Source: Acanthaster planci (taxonomy: Eukaryota > Echinodermata > Asteroidea > Valvatida > Acanthasteridae). From it: 51,910 nucleotides of DNA. A program made the translations under genes and the position numbers. Below, piece after piece: positions 13,801 through 23,699 of the stretch (within the stretch, counting starts at the first letter, position 1; every line of letters begins with the position of its first letter). The notes beneath the pieces are model-generated. The model was given only the letters and a program-made list of their open reading frames with translations. It made no database searches and had not been told where the DNA came from. The DNA lies in the NCBI RefSeq assembly GCF_001949145.1, contig NW_019091398.1, positions 1,644,751 through 1,696,660 of the forward strand, in the 5' to 3' direction.

Positions 13801-16800
13801 TCGGAAGAAATCCATCCGTTCGACATCTGGTTTCACCGGGGAGTCGTGTACTGGACTGACTGGCGCTTTAAGACAATTCTCCGTATGGACTTTATTCCTA
13901 CAACTCCGGTTGCCCTATTTGGCTCGACAACATTCTTGAGAGCCGGGGGCTTGCACATCTATGCTGGTATGTACATGTACCCTATGCCGGTATGCAGATC
14001 GTGACTTGCTTAAAATACATCCTCCACGCTTATTGCTCAAAAAGAATTTGAAATGTGAACTTACTGGGGCATACCTATACTCGTTCAGTGGACCTAAAAT
14101 CAAGAACGTATATTGTATGTCCGAGTTCCCATGGAAATGGTGTCTGGAACCCAATGCTTTCAAGTAAATAAATGTGAATCGATGTTTGGCAAGAAAAGAA
14201 ATGATAACATTACTTCGGATCTCTTTGTGCTATTCAACACAAAAGTTTTCCTGAAAAAAGAAGTGAGGACTTCAGAGTGTTTAGTTTTGGAGTCTTCTTT
14301 GTGCAGACACGCTATCAGCTCACGAATGTCGAAATCCAATGACATGCAAAGAGGGTGAACGGTGTCGTCAATACAAGTACACCCATAAGTGTGTGTGTAA
14401 GGATGGCGAGGCGGGGGCCAACTGTAAGCTAGGTGAGTTGTAGTCTCAGATTCGTTAGACGTCCAGGTTACACAGCTAAGTCCAGATACGTATGCAGTAA
14501 TTTGAAAAAAAAAATGTCGCCGACAACAAACAAAAGCATTTCACATTTCGTGAAATATTATAAACTATTTTTGTGTTACGCTAAGGAAGGAAATCCTCGA
14601 AAGTGATCTCTGTTTTAAATTATTTATAAACACATCGAACTCACATTGAAGAAGACCTAGCGGCCGTCCATAATTATTATTTTCATGCGCGTACAAACCT
14701 TACAGGGGAGGGGGTTAAAGACCTCATGTACGCTTTTTCTGAATATGAAAAAGTGATGATCAGTTAACGTGCGAATCGGTGGTCACTTTCATTTCACAGG
14801 TGTTTGCTAGCTAGTTCCGGGCCGCTTCCTTTGTACCACAAAGTACCAGATTCACTACTTTCAAGCCTCGACTATTAAGATGTTGTTTTGAACATTGTTT
14901 TGTTTCAAATTTACTTTTCTGTTAAAATAACAATAGGCCTACTTAAATGTATCATTGTACCTCGGCAATAGGGGGTTTGGCCTATGGAGCCCTTCATCCA
15001 TCATGATCATTTTTTGCCCCCTGATGTACACTTTGAGGGCGGAGGGGTAGTGAAAAGTGTACTTTTTCTACGCTCGTGAAATGATGAATTATGGACGGCC
15101 CCTTAATACGTGAACTAAAATAAATGACGGCGTAAGCGTTGACGACGATTCCCTGAGACCAACTATATCGAGCGCGGCAAGGTGGACAGAATAGCAGTTC
15201 CACCCACGTAACACTATTCCAGAAGTGTCAAGTATGCTACACAACATTGGCTAAGTTTCATTGAAGGTGTTTCGCCTAGCAGTTTTTTATATTGATGTCT
15301 CAACTAACAACCTGTGCAACCTAACCACCTCCTTTCTTTGACTCTAAGTACTAGTAAATTTAGTAGTTTTGTATTTGTAATGTCTTAATTTGGAACAGAT
15401 AACAAAAATGTGATCATATAGCTCATCACAAGTTTCAGAAACTCGTACGATTTCAAGCGTTCATACAAATCAGTTTTAATGTTGGTTATGTAACATTTAG
15501 TCTGTGTCATTCTATCGTTGACTTCTGCCACGTAGAAAATCCATGTGCATCCTCACCTTGCAAAAATGAAGGGAAATGCTTCCAGTCTACAAGTACAGAC
15601 GGGGACTATTTCTGTCAGTGCACCGATAGATACACCGGCAAGTCATGCGAAACATTTGGTATGTACAAAATGATACACCTCTCTGCTCATGAGCGCAATC
15701 CTCACCTAGACTGCTAAAATTTTGCTCAAGCAAATTGTTTTTTTTTTCACCAAGAACTACACTGGAGAATAATGAGAATGCCTGTTGTGTCCACTCACGA
15801 AATCAAAGTAGAAGTTTCATATCGTGTAATCTTGCATTGTTGGAGCCAGACCCTTGCAGTAGATCTCAGGCGCAATGTCTGCATGGGGTTAAGTGACACA
15901 GAATTGTCAATAATGGACTAATTGAGTCCAAATTAGATTTAGATTTCTGAAGTGAAAATTCTTAAATGTGGTTGAGCCTTCCGTTAGACTGCCTGCCACG
16001 ATGTTTTGAAGATCAGCATGGTCGCAAAAGATCAATCATTTACAATTAGCAGGCCAATATTTTCCTGGCAGTCTTTTGTATATCTGTCAACAGTGTCTCC
16101 TTGTGAAAGTAACCCGTGTATGAATGATGGAAGGTGCGTTGTTGAATTACCTGACAGCTACCGGTGTGAATGCCCCTCTGGGTACGTCTGGGAAAATTGT
16201 GAACATGAAAGCAGTGAGTAAACCATATATAACATCATAATTTATCGAACAATTCTCAACGTACTCAAGCTCTTCAGTGCAACTGTTTCTATTTTCTTCC
16301 TAAATCATTTTTGAGAGCATCAGCTATTGATGACATTATACATTCACTATGTTGAATTTTTTACTTTTGTTGTTTTATATTAGAGCCCCATGATCTGGTT
16401 TTTGTGGCCAACCTAGACCCCCCGGGAATCTTCGTGGCCCCGACAGACACCTTCAATTTGACCGAAATCCCAGTTCTCGACCAAAAAATCAGCCGACCCG
16501 TTGCTATTGACTACGACCCCGTCGATGGCATGGTGTACTGGACAGACGTCACACTTTCAACCATCAGTCGCACCCTCCTGGATGGTACCGGCCTGTTGGT
16601 TCTTATATCGGGACTGAAAAGTAAGCAAAACTGCAGTACTCTATGAGAGGATTCTTGGCGTGTTTAGAATTCTATAACTCAGCTAAAGTCTGGATGTTAC
16701 TTAATTTTGGAAATTACTACTGTTTGAATACTTGCATTTTGGATTTGTAATTTGTTCTCAAGCGCAAGACCGTGAGGAAAAAATAAATTTCCAACTGTGG

Positions 16801-19800
16801 TAATGCCCTAAAATAGAGCCCAAAGATGATACTGACACCCCTGATTTATAAAGTTATACAAAAAATTATTCTATGCTGCTACCACTTTTTCAGAATGTTC
16901 AATAATAAATTTTGTCGCAGTGCTTGCAAATTCAACATAAATATTGCAACAAAATCGCTGCAGATCCAGATGGGTTGAGTCTTGACATTGAGAACCGAGT
17001 GATGTATTGGACCGATTCAGGCAGTGATCTTATTGAGCGAGCTACAATGGACGGCCAGGATCGAGCCGTGGTTCTCAACCTGACCAATGGTTCCATTTCG
17101 GATGTGATGCCAAGAGCAATCATTGTTGATTCAAAGAACAGGTAAATATTCAAAAGCAAGATTTCTTAAAATCTCTGTCTTGCATTGCCTTGACCCCTAA
17201 ACCTAAAGAGTCGTGGGGTGCCTCAGGTAAGACTTAAAATTCTGGCGGTCATGTGCATGTGCCGGGGTATCTGCGAAGTACTTGCCGATGCACCCCTCAA
17301 TGTTGCCTGCCTTGTTACTTCATCTGCCTGCCGCTGCTTCTTTTTATCCTCAATGTTTCCCTGCAGGATTGCTTTAGCAAGGCCGTCAGATGTTGTGACG
17401 TAGCTGTACCGTTTCAGTTATCCCTTTTTAATTTCACAGTTGTCTGTAAATCTGTAGTTAAAGGGTCCTGCGCGATCTGCCGATATTCTTGTATATATGG
17501 ACCAATTAGAGATGCTTTAGTAACTAGCAGAAGCATTTCACTTCTGTTGTATGGATCTTTCTCTGCAATTCCTCTATGAAGGTCCATGACTCGCAAGCAT
17601 ACAGGAATATGACGAGGACCAAAACACCGACAAGAAATAAAGCGTGTCTGAAAATGGCTCAAATTCATCCATTTTTCTAAGACGAATTGTCAGTCTGACA
17701 AAGAAAGATGTTCAATTTTTAAGTCCAACAAACTATCTTATATATTCTGTGACCTCAGACAATCTTTATATTTTTTCTCAGTATGGCAATTTTTTGCTCT
17801 ATGCGATTTTTTGGCAGTGCATACCGATTCAGTGTGTATTTTATTTTGTAACATTCTAGCTACCTTTACTGGACAGAGGTAGGCAGTTCACCCAAGATTG
17901 AACGGGCAAACACCGATGGAACATCGCGCCAAGTTCTGGTAGACACAGACCTCAAGTGGCCAAGTGGACTAACTCTGGACATTGAAGGTAACACACCCCT
18001 GAAGAAGACCGAGGATGATGGTAAAAATATGAGCTTCATAAAACATATTCCAAAACAAACACCAAGCTGACTTTCAAGGGAGACATGGAATCATTTTTGC
18101 CAGGGGTTTGGGTTCACAGATATGTTCCTCCCTCGTTAAGAAACCCACAGGTGCGTCCGAGGTCGGGCAACTTTGAAAAAGGTTTTCGCCTCTGGGGTTC
18201 ATATTTGTTTCAGGTGACCTGATGATGAGGCCTGAGATTTCCTCAATAATATTCCATCTTTAAAATACACATACTACAGAATTGATGTCTCAATAGTTCA
18301 TACTTTTGTCACGTGGTGCCCATGCATCATGAACGCAGCCGATAAGTTGCGAGGTTTTTTTCGCAGAGCCAACTTGCGACGTTGGAGAATCAAAGCTACC
18401 TCTCACAGTACGTGCAGATGGCAAAACGTGAAAACTGCTGTTACAGTTAACATCTTCGATATCCGTTTACGGATGTATGAGTTATCTTGTCGGGATATGA
18501 TACCTAGAGGTTTCTTGAACACCAATTCAACACTGCAGTATTGGTATTAGCGCGTGTGGGTTTCTTCTGGTGATTATTTAGGTGGAAGAATTTACTGGTG
18601 TGATGCTGGGCTGAACCGCTTCGAGTCTACTGACCTGCTCGGTGATGACCGTCGTATCCATGCTGACGTAGACCCTATTGAGATCCACCCGTTTGACGTC
18701 TGGTTGTACGGAGACAACTTGTTTTGGACGGATTGGCGATTCCCTCAACTCTTCCGCATGAACTTCCTTCCTGACATGGGTGTCGAAGGAATGGGACCGC
18801 TCATCCTAACGAAAGCTGGAGGCTTGCACATTTATAGCGGTAGGTTTACGGGGGAAATACCCCCAGGCTTGTGTCTTTATTGAAGGTATAGCGGTACAAG
18901 AATTGAAGACTACGACGACTGGATCATTCGAGATTGGAGGCAGCAGAAGCAACACAAATGCCATTAACAGCACACTGACCGTTGCGCCCCAGCATGGTGT
19001 GTAAACGCGTGGCCAGTGTCAGCAAAATGTAAGATGTTACCACAGTACCTGTAGGTAATAATGTTTCTTATGTCTTGCTTTTTGGTCTGGCTATGATTTC
19101 CAGACAACTCTACCGATCACAGCTGTGCAGACTCCATGCCTTGCGGAGAGGGTGAACGCTGTCGTCAGTTCCAGACCAGCTATCAGTGCGTCTGCAAGGA
19201 TGGGCCAGATGGAGCTAGCTGCAACTTGAGTAAGTCAAAAATGATTTGGTTTCAAAAGTGGCGCACCACTAATAATTGAAAAACTCCAAAGGTCGACTGG
19301 CGTAATACAAAGAACCACTATTTGCCTCTAACAGAATTCAAACATCTCAACAGCATTTCTTTATAAGGCAATTAAGTAATCCACACTACACGTATATTCT
19401 GCGATAGGAACGCTTAACTCAGACCCGCAAAGAGAAGTAGCATAATAGCTAGTGGCTCAAAAACTTTCAAGACATTTGAATTTTCCCCCAGAAAGTACCC
19501 AGTACCGACCATATTCCCGATTCACATAAAAGACAGCAACAATACAAAAAGATTTGAAATATGCAGGCCCCAAGTTTTCAATCACGGTCTGTAATTCTGT
19601 TTTAACCTTTCAACTCTGTGTGCAAGCCAATTTAAAGTTGAAAAAAGTAAATCGCCTGTGATCATCATGCAGAACGGCTAATAATTGATGTGATGGTAAA
19701 CAAAACAAGAAATTTTGGTCTATTGGTACACGCTAAAAGATTTCAGGAAACTAAAAAACCTTTAATTTTGTGACAGTTGTCTATATGTATACGTTTTTGA

Positions 19801-20825
19801 AACACCCTGTAGAAGGTACTCTTAGTATTTATCTGCATCTATGTCTTCTTTTCATAAGTATTTTGTCAAATAAATACAATGGAAAAGGGTTTTCCACCCC
19901 ACCCCTAAAAAATCTCTTGCTTCATTGTTGTCATGTGATATAAGTTACGTGAGTGTGCCCCAGCTTAAGCCGTGGTCACTCGTCGAAGGGTTTCCCAGCC
20001 TTCGTACGAAATTCAATGTCACCATTCAACTGCTTAATTATAGTGAGCTATCAATAAAGTCAACTTGGGGTTCGCAAGTCAACACAAATCCATAGGCACT
20101 TGAGTATGGGTGTTTTTTTTTTGTGTGTGTTGTAGATCACCCATGTAAGAACAAAGATTGCAGCCTTGCCGGGACGTGCTACCGGTCCGCCAGTATTGAA
20201 AGTGGGTATTTCTGCAAGTGCGTTGACAGGTACTCTGGAACCAACTGTGAAATTTATGGTGAGTGAAGTTAAAGAAGCATTGTTGATGATTGGAATAAAG
20301 CCTTGTCCGAATTCATAGGCTGTAGCACTAAATTACACACAAGCCTTCCAACCCATTTGAAGTTTGAGGAACACAAAAGGAGGGGCTATTTGGGTTTGGT
20401 AAAATTTTTTATGCTGATATTTCAAAATCACCCTCTTAAAATAGCGCCCTCCTGTTGTGTCCGCCATGCTTCAAACTGGCAGTGGCTGCATGCAGCCACA
20501 GTGCAAAGTTAGAGAGAAAGTGAGCGCTTTTGCCGTCAAGGGTGTGCACATTAAACTGAAAATCTATCGTGTACACTGCCAACATTGGCCCAGAAGTGCG
20601 AAAGTGAATGGCCCCTGTTGGGCTTACAGCTTGTTGATCGTTTTGTTGTGTTTATAGTTTCAGTGTTGCTATAGTTTGCTTGTTTGTCTAGTTTGGTTTG
20701 GTCTGCTTTGGTAAAAGTGTATTTTTCGTCGTTTTTACCACATTGCAGAGAAGCCAGAGAAGCTGAATATCAATCTTTCATCACCTCTCCAAGGAAATGA
20801 CAAAGGACAAGGCAATGACTCTTAA
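4778..20825 (+). CDS. Secreted protein with three YWTD beta-propellers and EGF modules (LRP-like), whole gene
   Basis: 22 exons give 3,573 coding bases, about 1,190 aa. Order: signal peptide (1-32); propeller 1 (33-302) with EGFs 303-425; propeller 2 (426-692) with EGFs 693-815; propeller 3 (816-1082) with EGFs 1083-1165; tail 1166-1190. Each propeller has a first blade (FVxNLxPP) and five YWTD-type repeats: VYWTD, MYWTD, LYWTD or LYWTE, xxWCD and a last WTD/WSD/FWTD. This is the six-bladed pattern of LRP and LRP5/6 ectodomains. No LDL-A modules and no membrane segment are present, so it is predicted to be secreted or matrix-associated. Its ligand is unknown; binding or competing with LRP ligands would be inference. 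Block exons join in phase 1. Introns hold a MITE (9625-9861), a foldback with tRNA-like core (12226-12914), a MITE (14661-15102) and a LINE remnant (17190-17660). Introns 4875-6728, 6966-7527, 7712-8171, 10179-10818, 13201-13708, 15659-16093, 16621-16963, 17988-18581, 19230-20135 and 20259-20748 show nothing recognised. Confidence 0.88.
6729..6965 (+). CDS. Propeller 1, exon A: blade 1 and first YWTD
   Basis: 237 bases, phase 1 in and out. Encodes [14 protein letters not shown], then DGMVYWTDV and [10 protein letters not shown]. Same length as the A exons at 11325 and 16384. Confidence 0.9.
7528..7711 (+). CDS. Propeller 1, exon B: second YWTD
   Basis: 184 bases, phase 1 in, phase 2 out. [20 protein letters not shown], then [14 protein letters not shown]. 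Two codons longer than the matching exons of blocks 2 and 3. Confidence 0.88.
8172..8299 (+). CDS. Propeller 1, exon C: third YWTD
   Basis: 128 bases, phase 2 in, phase 1 out. Encodes [20 protein letters not shown] and LPNGLALD. Confidence 0.88.
8433..8693 (+). CDS. Propeller 1, exon D: fourth and fifth repeats
   Basis: 261 bases, phase 1-1. Encodes [24 protein letters not shown] and QLYWSDWRF. The WCD variant in the fourth repeat occurs in all three blocks, as is common in LRP-family propellers. Ends [10 protein letters not shown]. Confidence 0.88.
9044..9169 (+). CDS. EGF-like module 1
   Basis: 126 bases, phase 1-1, one complete six-cysteine EGF module (HSC, TPC, ERC, YECVC, GLFC). It resembles the module usually closing an LRP propeller. 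Confidence 0.88.
9625..9861. mobile_element. MITE with CACTG...CAGTG ends
   Basis: 237 bases beginning CACTGCAAAAACTGGGGTGTTA and ending with the near inverse (TTTAACACCCGAGTTTTTACAGTG region). The interior is rich in GTGTTA/TAACAC. A related partial copy lies at 39189-39310. Non-coding, inside the intron after EGF 1. Confidence 0.75.
9939..10019. repeat. CAAA/CCAA-rich simple repeat
   Basis: Imperfect run of AACAAACA and CCCAACAA words in the intron just upstream of the EGF 2 acceptor. Confidence 0.8.
10056..10178 (+). CDS. EGF-like module 2
   Basis: 123 bases, phase 1-1. Encodes [17 protein letters not shown], then [14 protein letters not shown], with the canonical six cysteines. Confidence 0.9.
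10819..10938 (+). CDS. EGF-like module 3
   Basis: 120 bases, phase 1-1. Encodes [15 protein letters not shown], then [14 protein letters not shown]. The donor is read as T|GTGGGT because it keeps phase 1 and the 120-base length of its counterpart at 16094; an alternative GT at 10943 would break phase. Confidence 0.82.
11325..11561 (+). CDS. Propeller 2, exon A
   Basis: 237 bases. Encodes [26 protein letters not shown] and [10 protein letters not shown]; phase 1-1. Confidence 0.9.
11855..12032 (+). CDS. Propeller 2, exon B
   Basis: 178 bases, phase 1 in, 2 out. Encodes [20 protein letters not shown] and [16 protein letters not shown]. Confidence 0.9.
12226..12914. repeat. Nested foldback element with tRNA-like core
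   Basis: The outer arms at about 12226-12292 and 12847-12914 are inverted copies sharing TTCAAATAAATATGGAAG. The inner arms at about 12502-12537 and 12763-12800 are inverted copies around CGGGTTTTGCCCTTACCC. Between the inner arms lies a tRNA-like segment. No protein coding. Confidence 0.75.
12591..12660 (-). repeat. tRNA-derived SINE head
   Basis: On the minus strand an A-box-like block (AGCTCGGTGGTTAAGACG, 12638-12655) is followed by a B-box-like block (TGGTTTCGAGCCC, 12601-12613) at tRNA spacing. No full cloverleaf is evident, so it is called a tRNA-derived SINE fragment, not a tRNA gene. Confidence 0.6.
13073..13200 (+). CDS. Propeller 2, exon C
   Basis: 128 bases, phase 2 in, 1 out. 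Encodes [20 protein letters not shown] and [11 protein letters not shown]. Acceptor CCGAAG|T has a weak pyrimidine tract but is fixed by the matching exons. Confidence 0.87.
13709..13966 (+). CDS. Propeller 2, exon D
   Basis: 258 bases, phase 1-1. Encodes [36 protein letters not shown] and [10 protein letters not shown]. Confidence 0.9.
14307..14432 (+). CDS. EGF-like module 4
   Basis: 126 bases, phase 1-1. Encodes [15 protein letters not shown], then [14 protein letters not shown]; six cysteines. Counterpart of the 9044 and 19104 exons. Confidence 0.88.
14661..15102. mobile_element. Non-autonomous DNA transposon with GGCCGTCCATAATT ends
   Basis: GGCCGTCCATAATTATTATTTTCATG at the left end is matched in inverse by the sequence ending AATTATGGACGGCCCC at the right end. 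The TIRs are about 35 bases with mismatches, and there is no coding interior. Intronic. Confidence 0.72.
15536..15658 (+). CDS. EGF-like module 5
   Basis: 123 bases, phase 1-1. Encodes [17 protein letters not shown], then [14 protein letters not shown]. Confidence 0.9.
16094..16213 (+). CDS. EGF-like module 6
   Basis: 120 bases, phase 1-1. Encodes [15 protein letters not shown], then [14 protein letters not shown]. Confidence 0.88.
16384..16620 (+). CDS. Propeller 3, exon A
   Basis: 237 bases, phase 1-1. Encodes [25 protein letters not shown] and [10 protein letters not shown]. Confidence 0.9.
16964..17141 (+). CDS. Propeller 3, exon B
   Basis: 178 bases, phase 1 in, 2 out. Encodes [19 protein letters not shown] and [16 protein letters not shown]. 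Donor AG|GTAAAT. Confidence 0.9.
17190..17660 (-). mobile_element. LINE remnant, C-terminal end of the reverse-transcriptase ORF
   Basis: The minus strand gives, in broken frames, the familiar tail of non-LTR retrotransposon ORF2: a cysteine-containing segment after FGPRHIP, then KDPYN, SIGPY-like and KLKRDN blocks. Frameshifts throughout. Intronic between propeller 3 exons B and C. Confidence 0.55.
17860..17987 (+). CDS. Propeller 3, exon C
   Basis: 128 bases, phase 2 in, 1 out. Encodes [20 protein letters not shown] and WPSGLTLD. Third repeat is YWTE, not YWTD. Confidence 0.9.
18582..18839 (+). CDS. Propeller 3, exon D
   Basis: 258 bases, phase 1-1. Encodes [38 protein letters not shown] and [10 protein letters not shown]. 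Confidence 0.9.
19104..19229 (+). CDS. EGF-like module 7
   Basis: 126 bases, phase 1-1. Encodes [17 protein letters not shown], then [14 protein letters not shown]. Confidence 0.9.
   Translation, partial: TTLPITAVQTPCLAERVNAVVSSRPAISASARMGQMELAAT
20136..20258 (+). CDS. EGF-like module 8
   Basis: 123 bases, phase 1-1. Encodes [14 protein letters not shown], then [14 protein letters not shown]. The usual CxNGG core is replaced by CSLAGTC, but six cysteines remain. Confidence 0.88.
20749..20825 (+). CDS. Propeller gene terminal exon: hydrophilic tail
   Basis: 77 bases after a CATTGCAG acceptor, phase 1 in, ending with TAA at 20823-20825. Encodes [20 protein letters not shown] plus five residues. 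There is no hydrophobic segment, so no TM and no GPI-type signal. It takes the place of the third EGF (120-base) exon of blocks 1 and 2. A mutated copy lies at 33944. No canonical AATAAA was seen within about 900 bases downstream. Confidence 0.8.
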
Positions 20826-21505
20826 GGAAACAGGACATCCCACTGGCATAAAAAAAATTCACTGTTGGCCTTGTAAGGAGTAGATCCAGGTTGAGAAACA
20901 AGACATGACTTTGTATGAAATGTCTCTGAGCCAGAGAACTAAAGTAAAAGCTAATTAGATATTACCAAGGATTACACAGATGACGCTAAAAACCTCGCAG
21001 TTATGTTTACCTTAGGAACAGTGGCGCCCCCAGGAGGGGAGGACCGGAACGGACCGGAATGTATCCTCCAAGGTCAAGCCCCCCCCCTCCGGTTGTGCCA
21101 CACGGAACTGGGATTTACGGCTATATCAGAGCTAGTAGTTTAATAACGGTACAAGTATCTTCGTTCTTGAAAAAGCCGAATACAGCAAAAACTGAAACTG
21201 AAACAAAAAGAAACAGAAAGACAAAATGGAGGCTCACGCCCCTCAGCCTCATTGATAGTGCCACTGTGTAGGAAGACAAGATTTGGTATAGTGAAGGTGC
21301 GTTGACATTTATCCATTCTTTGCTATACACGCCTAAAATTTCTTAAATATTACAAAACCATTCTGTCACGTCTGACACATTACGTAAACGTGATACCCAG
21401 GGTGTAGTACCGTAGATAAAGTAAGGTGATAACTGTTAATTTCAAGGGTATATAAGGTTTTCCCGTTTTTCGTAGAATCAGTAATCGTTAGACAGTATTC
21501 ACCTT
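20826..21505. other. 3' flank of the propeller gene
   Basis: Presumed 3' UTR and flank. The first 150 bases are homologous to the flank of the orphan tail-exon copy (to about 34190). Nothing else recognised. Confidence 0.5.
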
Positions 21506-23469
21506 TACGGAAGCGTATACGGGCCACTTGCAAAAAACATTCGAGATACTTTCTCGCCACGGTGAGTTAGCTAAAACTAGTTCAACTTGCTGCATATTAA
21601 GACTAAGTCTGGATATCAGACCCAATGATTCTGACTATTCTTCTTATCAAGGGTCCTGTATCACCCAACGTCCACGTGACCAACACTCCCCCAGATTTCC
21701 GGGAATAGCCGAACCATTCCGATCTGATCATGTCCTATTAAATTCAATTTAGCGTCAATACTTTTTCTTTAATGCTCTTTAAAACTGTAAAAAATGTTAC
21801 GAAGATTAAAATTGGTAGGCAAATGAAAGGGGAGAGGAAAAAGACCATTCGGACGGTTTCGTTAAGATTCGCGCATTTCCGGCGCCGTCTGTACCAAGCA
21901 TTTTGTGAACTGTCCGTGCATGGCATACCGGACGTAGTACACCATCTACTACAAAGTACAACTAGGGTCAAAAAATTGGAACATGTTTTTGTTAAATTGA
22001 TTGCATGTTAGTTTTCAATTTCACCTGTTTTAAGCGAATGTCATTTTGAAAAAGCTCGTATTTGAGAAATTTAGTACATATTTTTCAAAAACAGAACAAA
22101 ATCTTAAGTGTCTCCTTTCTTTTTTTAGATTCCAAATCGAGTGAATTTTTAAAGAGCAAATGAATTTTTATATATGCAAAGTTATTTCTAGGACTGAATG
22201 AATTTTTAAAGTTCAAAATTCTTTAAAAATAGAACAAAAAAATTAAAGTAAACATTTTTGTCGAAATTTAGACATTTTTACAACGTAACGGCTTAAATAT
22301 TTGTATAACGGCTTGTATTTGAAGAAATTCCACTTTATTCCGAATCAAGAGATTATTTGAATCGAGAAAATATCAGATCTGAGAAAGCATCCAAATTAAG
22401 AAAGCATTCAAACCCGCCTATAAAAAGCATTCGATCTTTTTAAATGGTATTCTGCGAAAGCCTCATAGTGCTTCAAGCATATTTTTTGACAAAGGGAAGC
22501 ATAATTTTCCAAGATTGTTTTAACGAAGTTTTCACAAGTTGCTATTATTTGTGGTTGCTTATTAATTTGGATTTATGTTAATTTGGATACTTTCTAATTT
22601 AGGATGGCATGATATTTTCTGTAAAATACGTGCACCAAATAGCTGCTTTACGTTAATTAAAACAATGTTTCCATTTCCAAAATATGTTCAGTCTATTCTG
22701 TACAAGATATTTTATTTCAATCTGAAAAAAGTTGGGACTTTAAAAATTCGTTCCAATCCTGAAAGATTTTGGCTTTTTAAAACTATGCATTCTTTGAAAA
22801 TTCCTTGGAGTCTATGCGTCAATGAAAATTCATCCCCTCTTTAAAACTTCATCCAATCTATAAAAAAATGTATTTGATCCTTAACACTTCGTTCTGCTTT
22901 TGAATGATCTATTCCAAATTTTTAAAATAAGAATTTTTTTAAATGACATTCGCTTTAAAACACGTTCCATTTAAAAAAATGTTTTCCATTTATCAAAACA
23001 TTTCCAATCTTTTCGACCCTAGCTCTGCCCAAACATTACCAATTACATCCGAATGGTCTTTATCTTCTCCCTTTACTCATTTTGATACCAATTTTGTTAA
23101 TTTTAATCTTTATAACAACTTTTACAATCTTGAGGAGCATTAAAGAAAATTGTTGACGTTAAACTGAAATGTAAAATAGACAGGAAAAGTTCGGAATAGC
23201 TCGACTATTTCTGGAAGTCTGGAGGAGTGTTGGTCACGTGGACACTTGGTGATACAGGACCATTGATTTGAAGAGTAGTCTGAATCATTGGATCTGGTAT
23301 CCAGACTGAGTCTTAAAAGGCAGCGAGTTGAGCTAGTCGTACCTAACTCGCCGTGGCAAGAGGAACTCGCCGCGGCAAGATAAATGAACTCCCCGCGACG
23401 AGATAGTAACAAGCCATCTCGAACATCTCGAAAAGAAACTTTTTGCAAGTGGTCCTTATAAGCTCCGTA
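21506..23469. mobile_element. 1.96 kb element with long terminal inverted repeats and 6-bp TSD
   Basis: The left arm (21506 to about 21785) and right arm (about 23120-23469) are inverted copies, starting TACGGAAGCGTATACGG and ending in CCGTA. CACCTT directly flanks both ends (21500-21505 and 23470-23475), as expected of a target-site duplication. Both arms contain GCCACGG-type palindromic words and TCAATGG/TCAAGGGTCCTGTATCACC. The AT-rich interior (about 22100-23110) is a degenerate quasi-repeat of CATTC and TTTAAA words, roughly mirror-symmetrical. No transposase ORF: a non-autonomous or foldback element. Confidence 0.78.
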
Positions 23470-23564
23470 CACCTTATCCATGAGGTTGCATGAAAAAAGT
23501 TGCAGTTAATGGATTCGCAGTTATTTTGGTCCAATCTCTATTGCTTTCAGTAATCAGACTTGTA

Positions 23565-23690
23565 TGACTCGTTACTCAGACTCGACTCGACTCGAGTTTT
23601 TTATGAATTGACGTGGAAAAGCAAATGACTTAGACTCGAGAAATGTGACTTGGACTTGGACTCGATGTTTCGTGACTCGAAAACAAGATT
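23565..23690. repeat. ACTCGA-type simple repeat
   Basis: Degenerate run of GACTCGACTCGACTCGAG, ACTTGGACTTGGACTCGA and GACTCG words. Confidence 0.8.
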
Positions 23691-23699
23691 GACAATAAT

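Noticed and set aside
21528-21752. Matching peptides from 21528-21752 and the minus strand of 23140-23481 as a protein family
   Set aside because: Similarity comes from the inverted terminal repeats of one transposable element. The frames are short and the third copy (29.5 kb) has stops.
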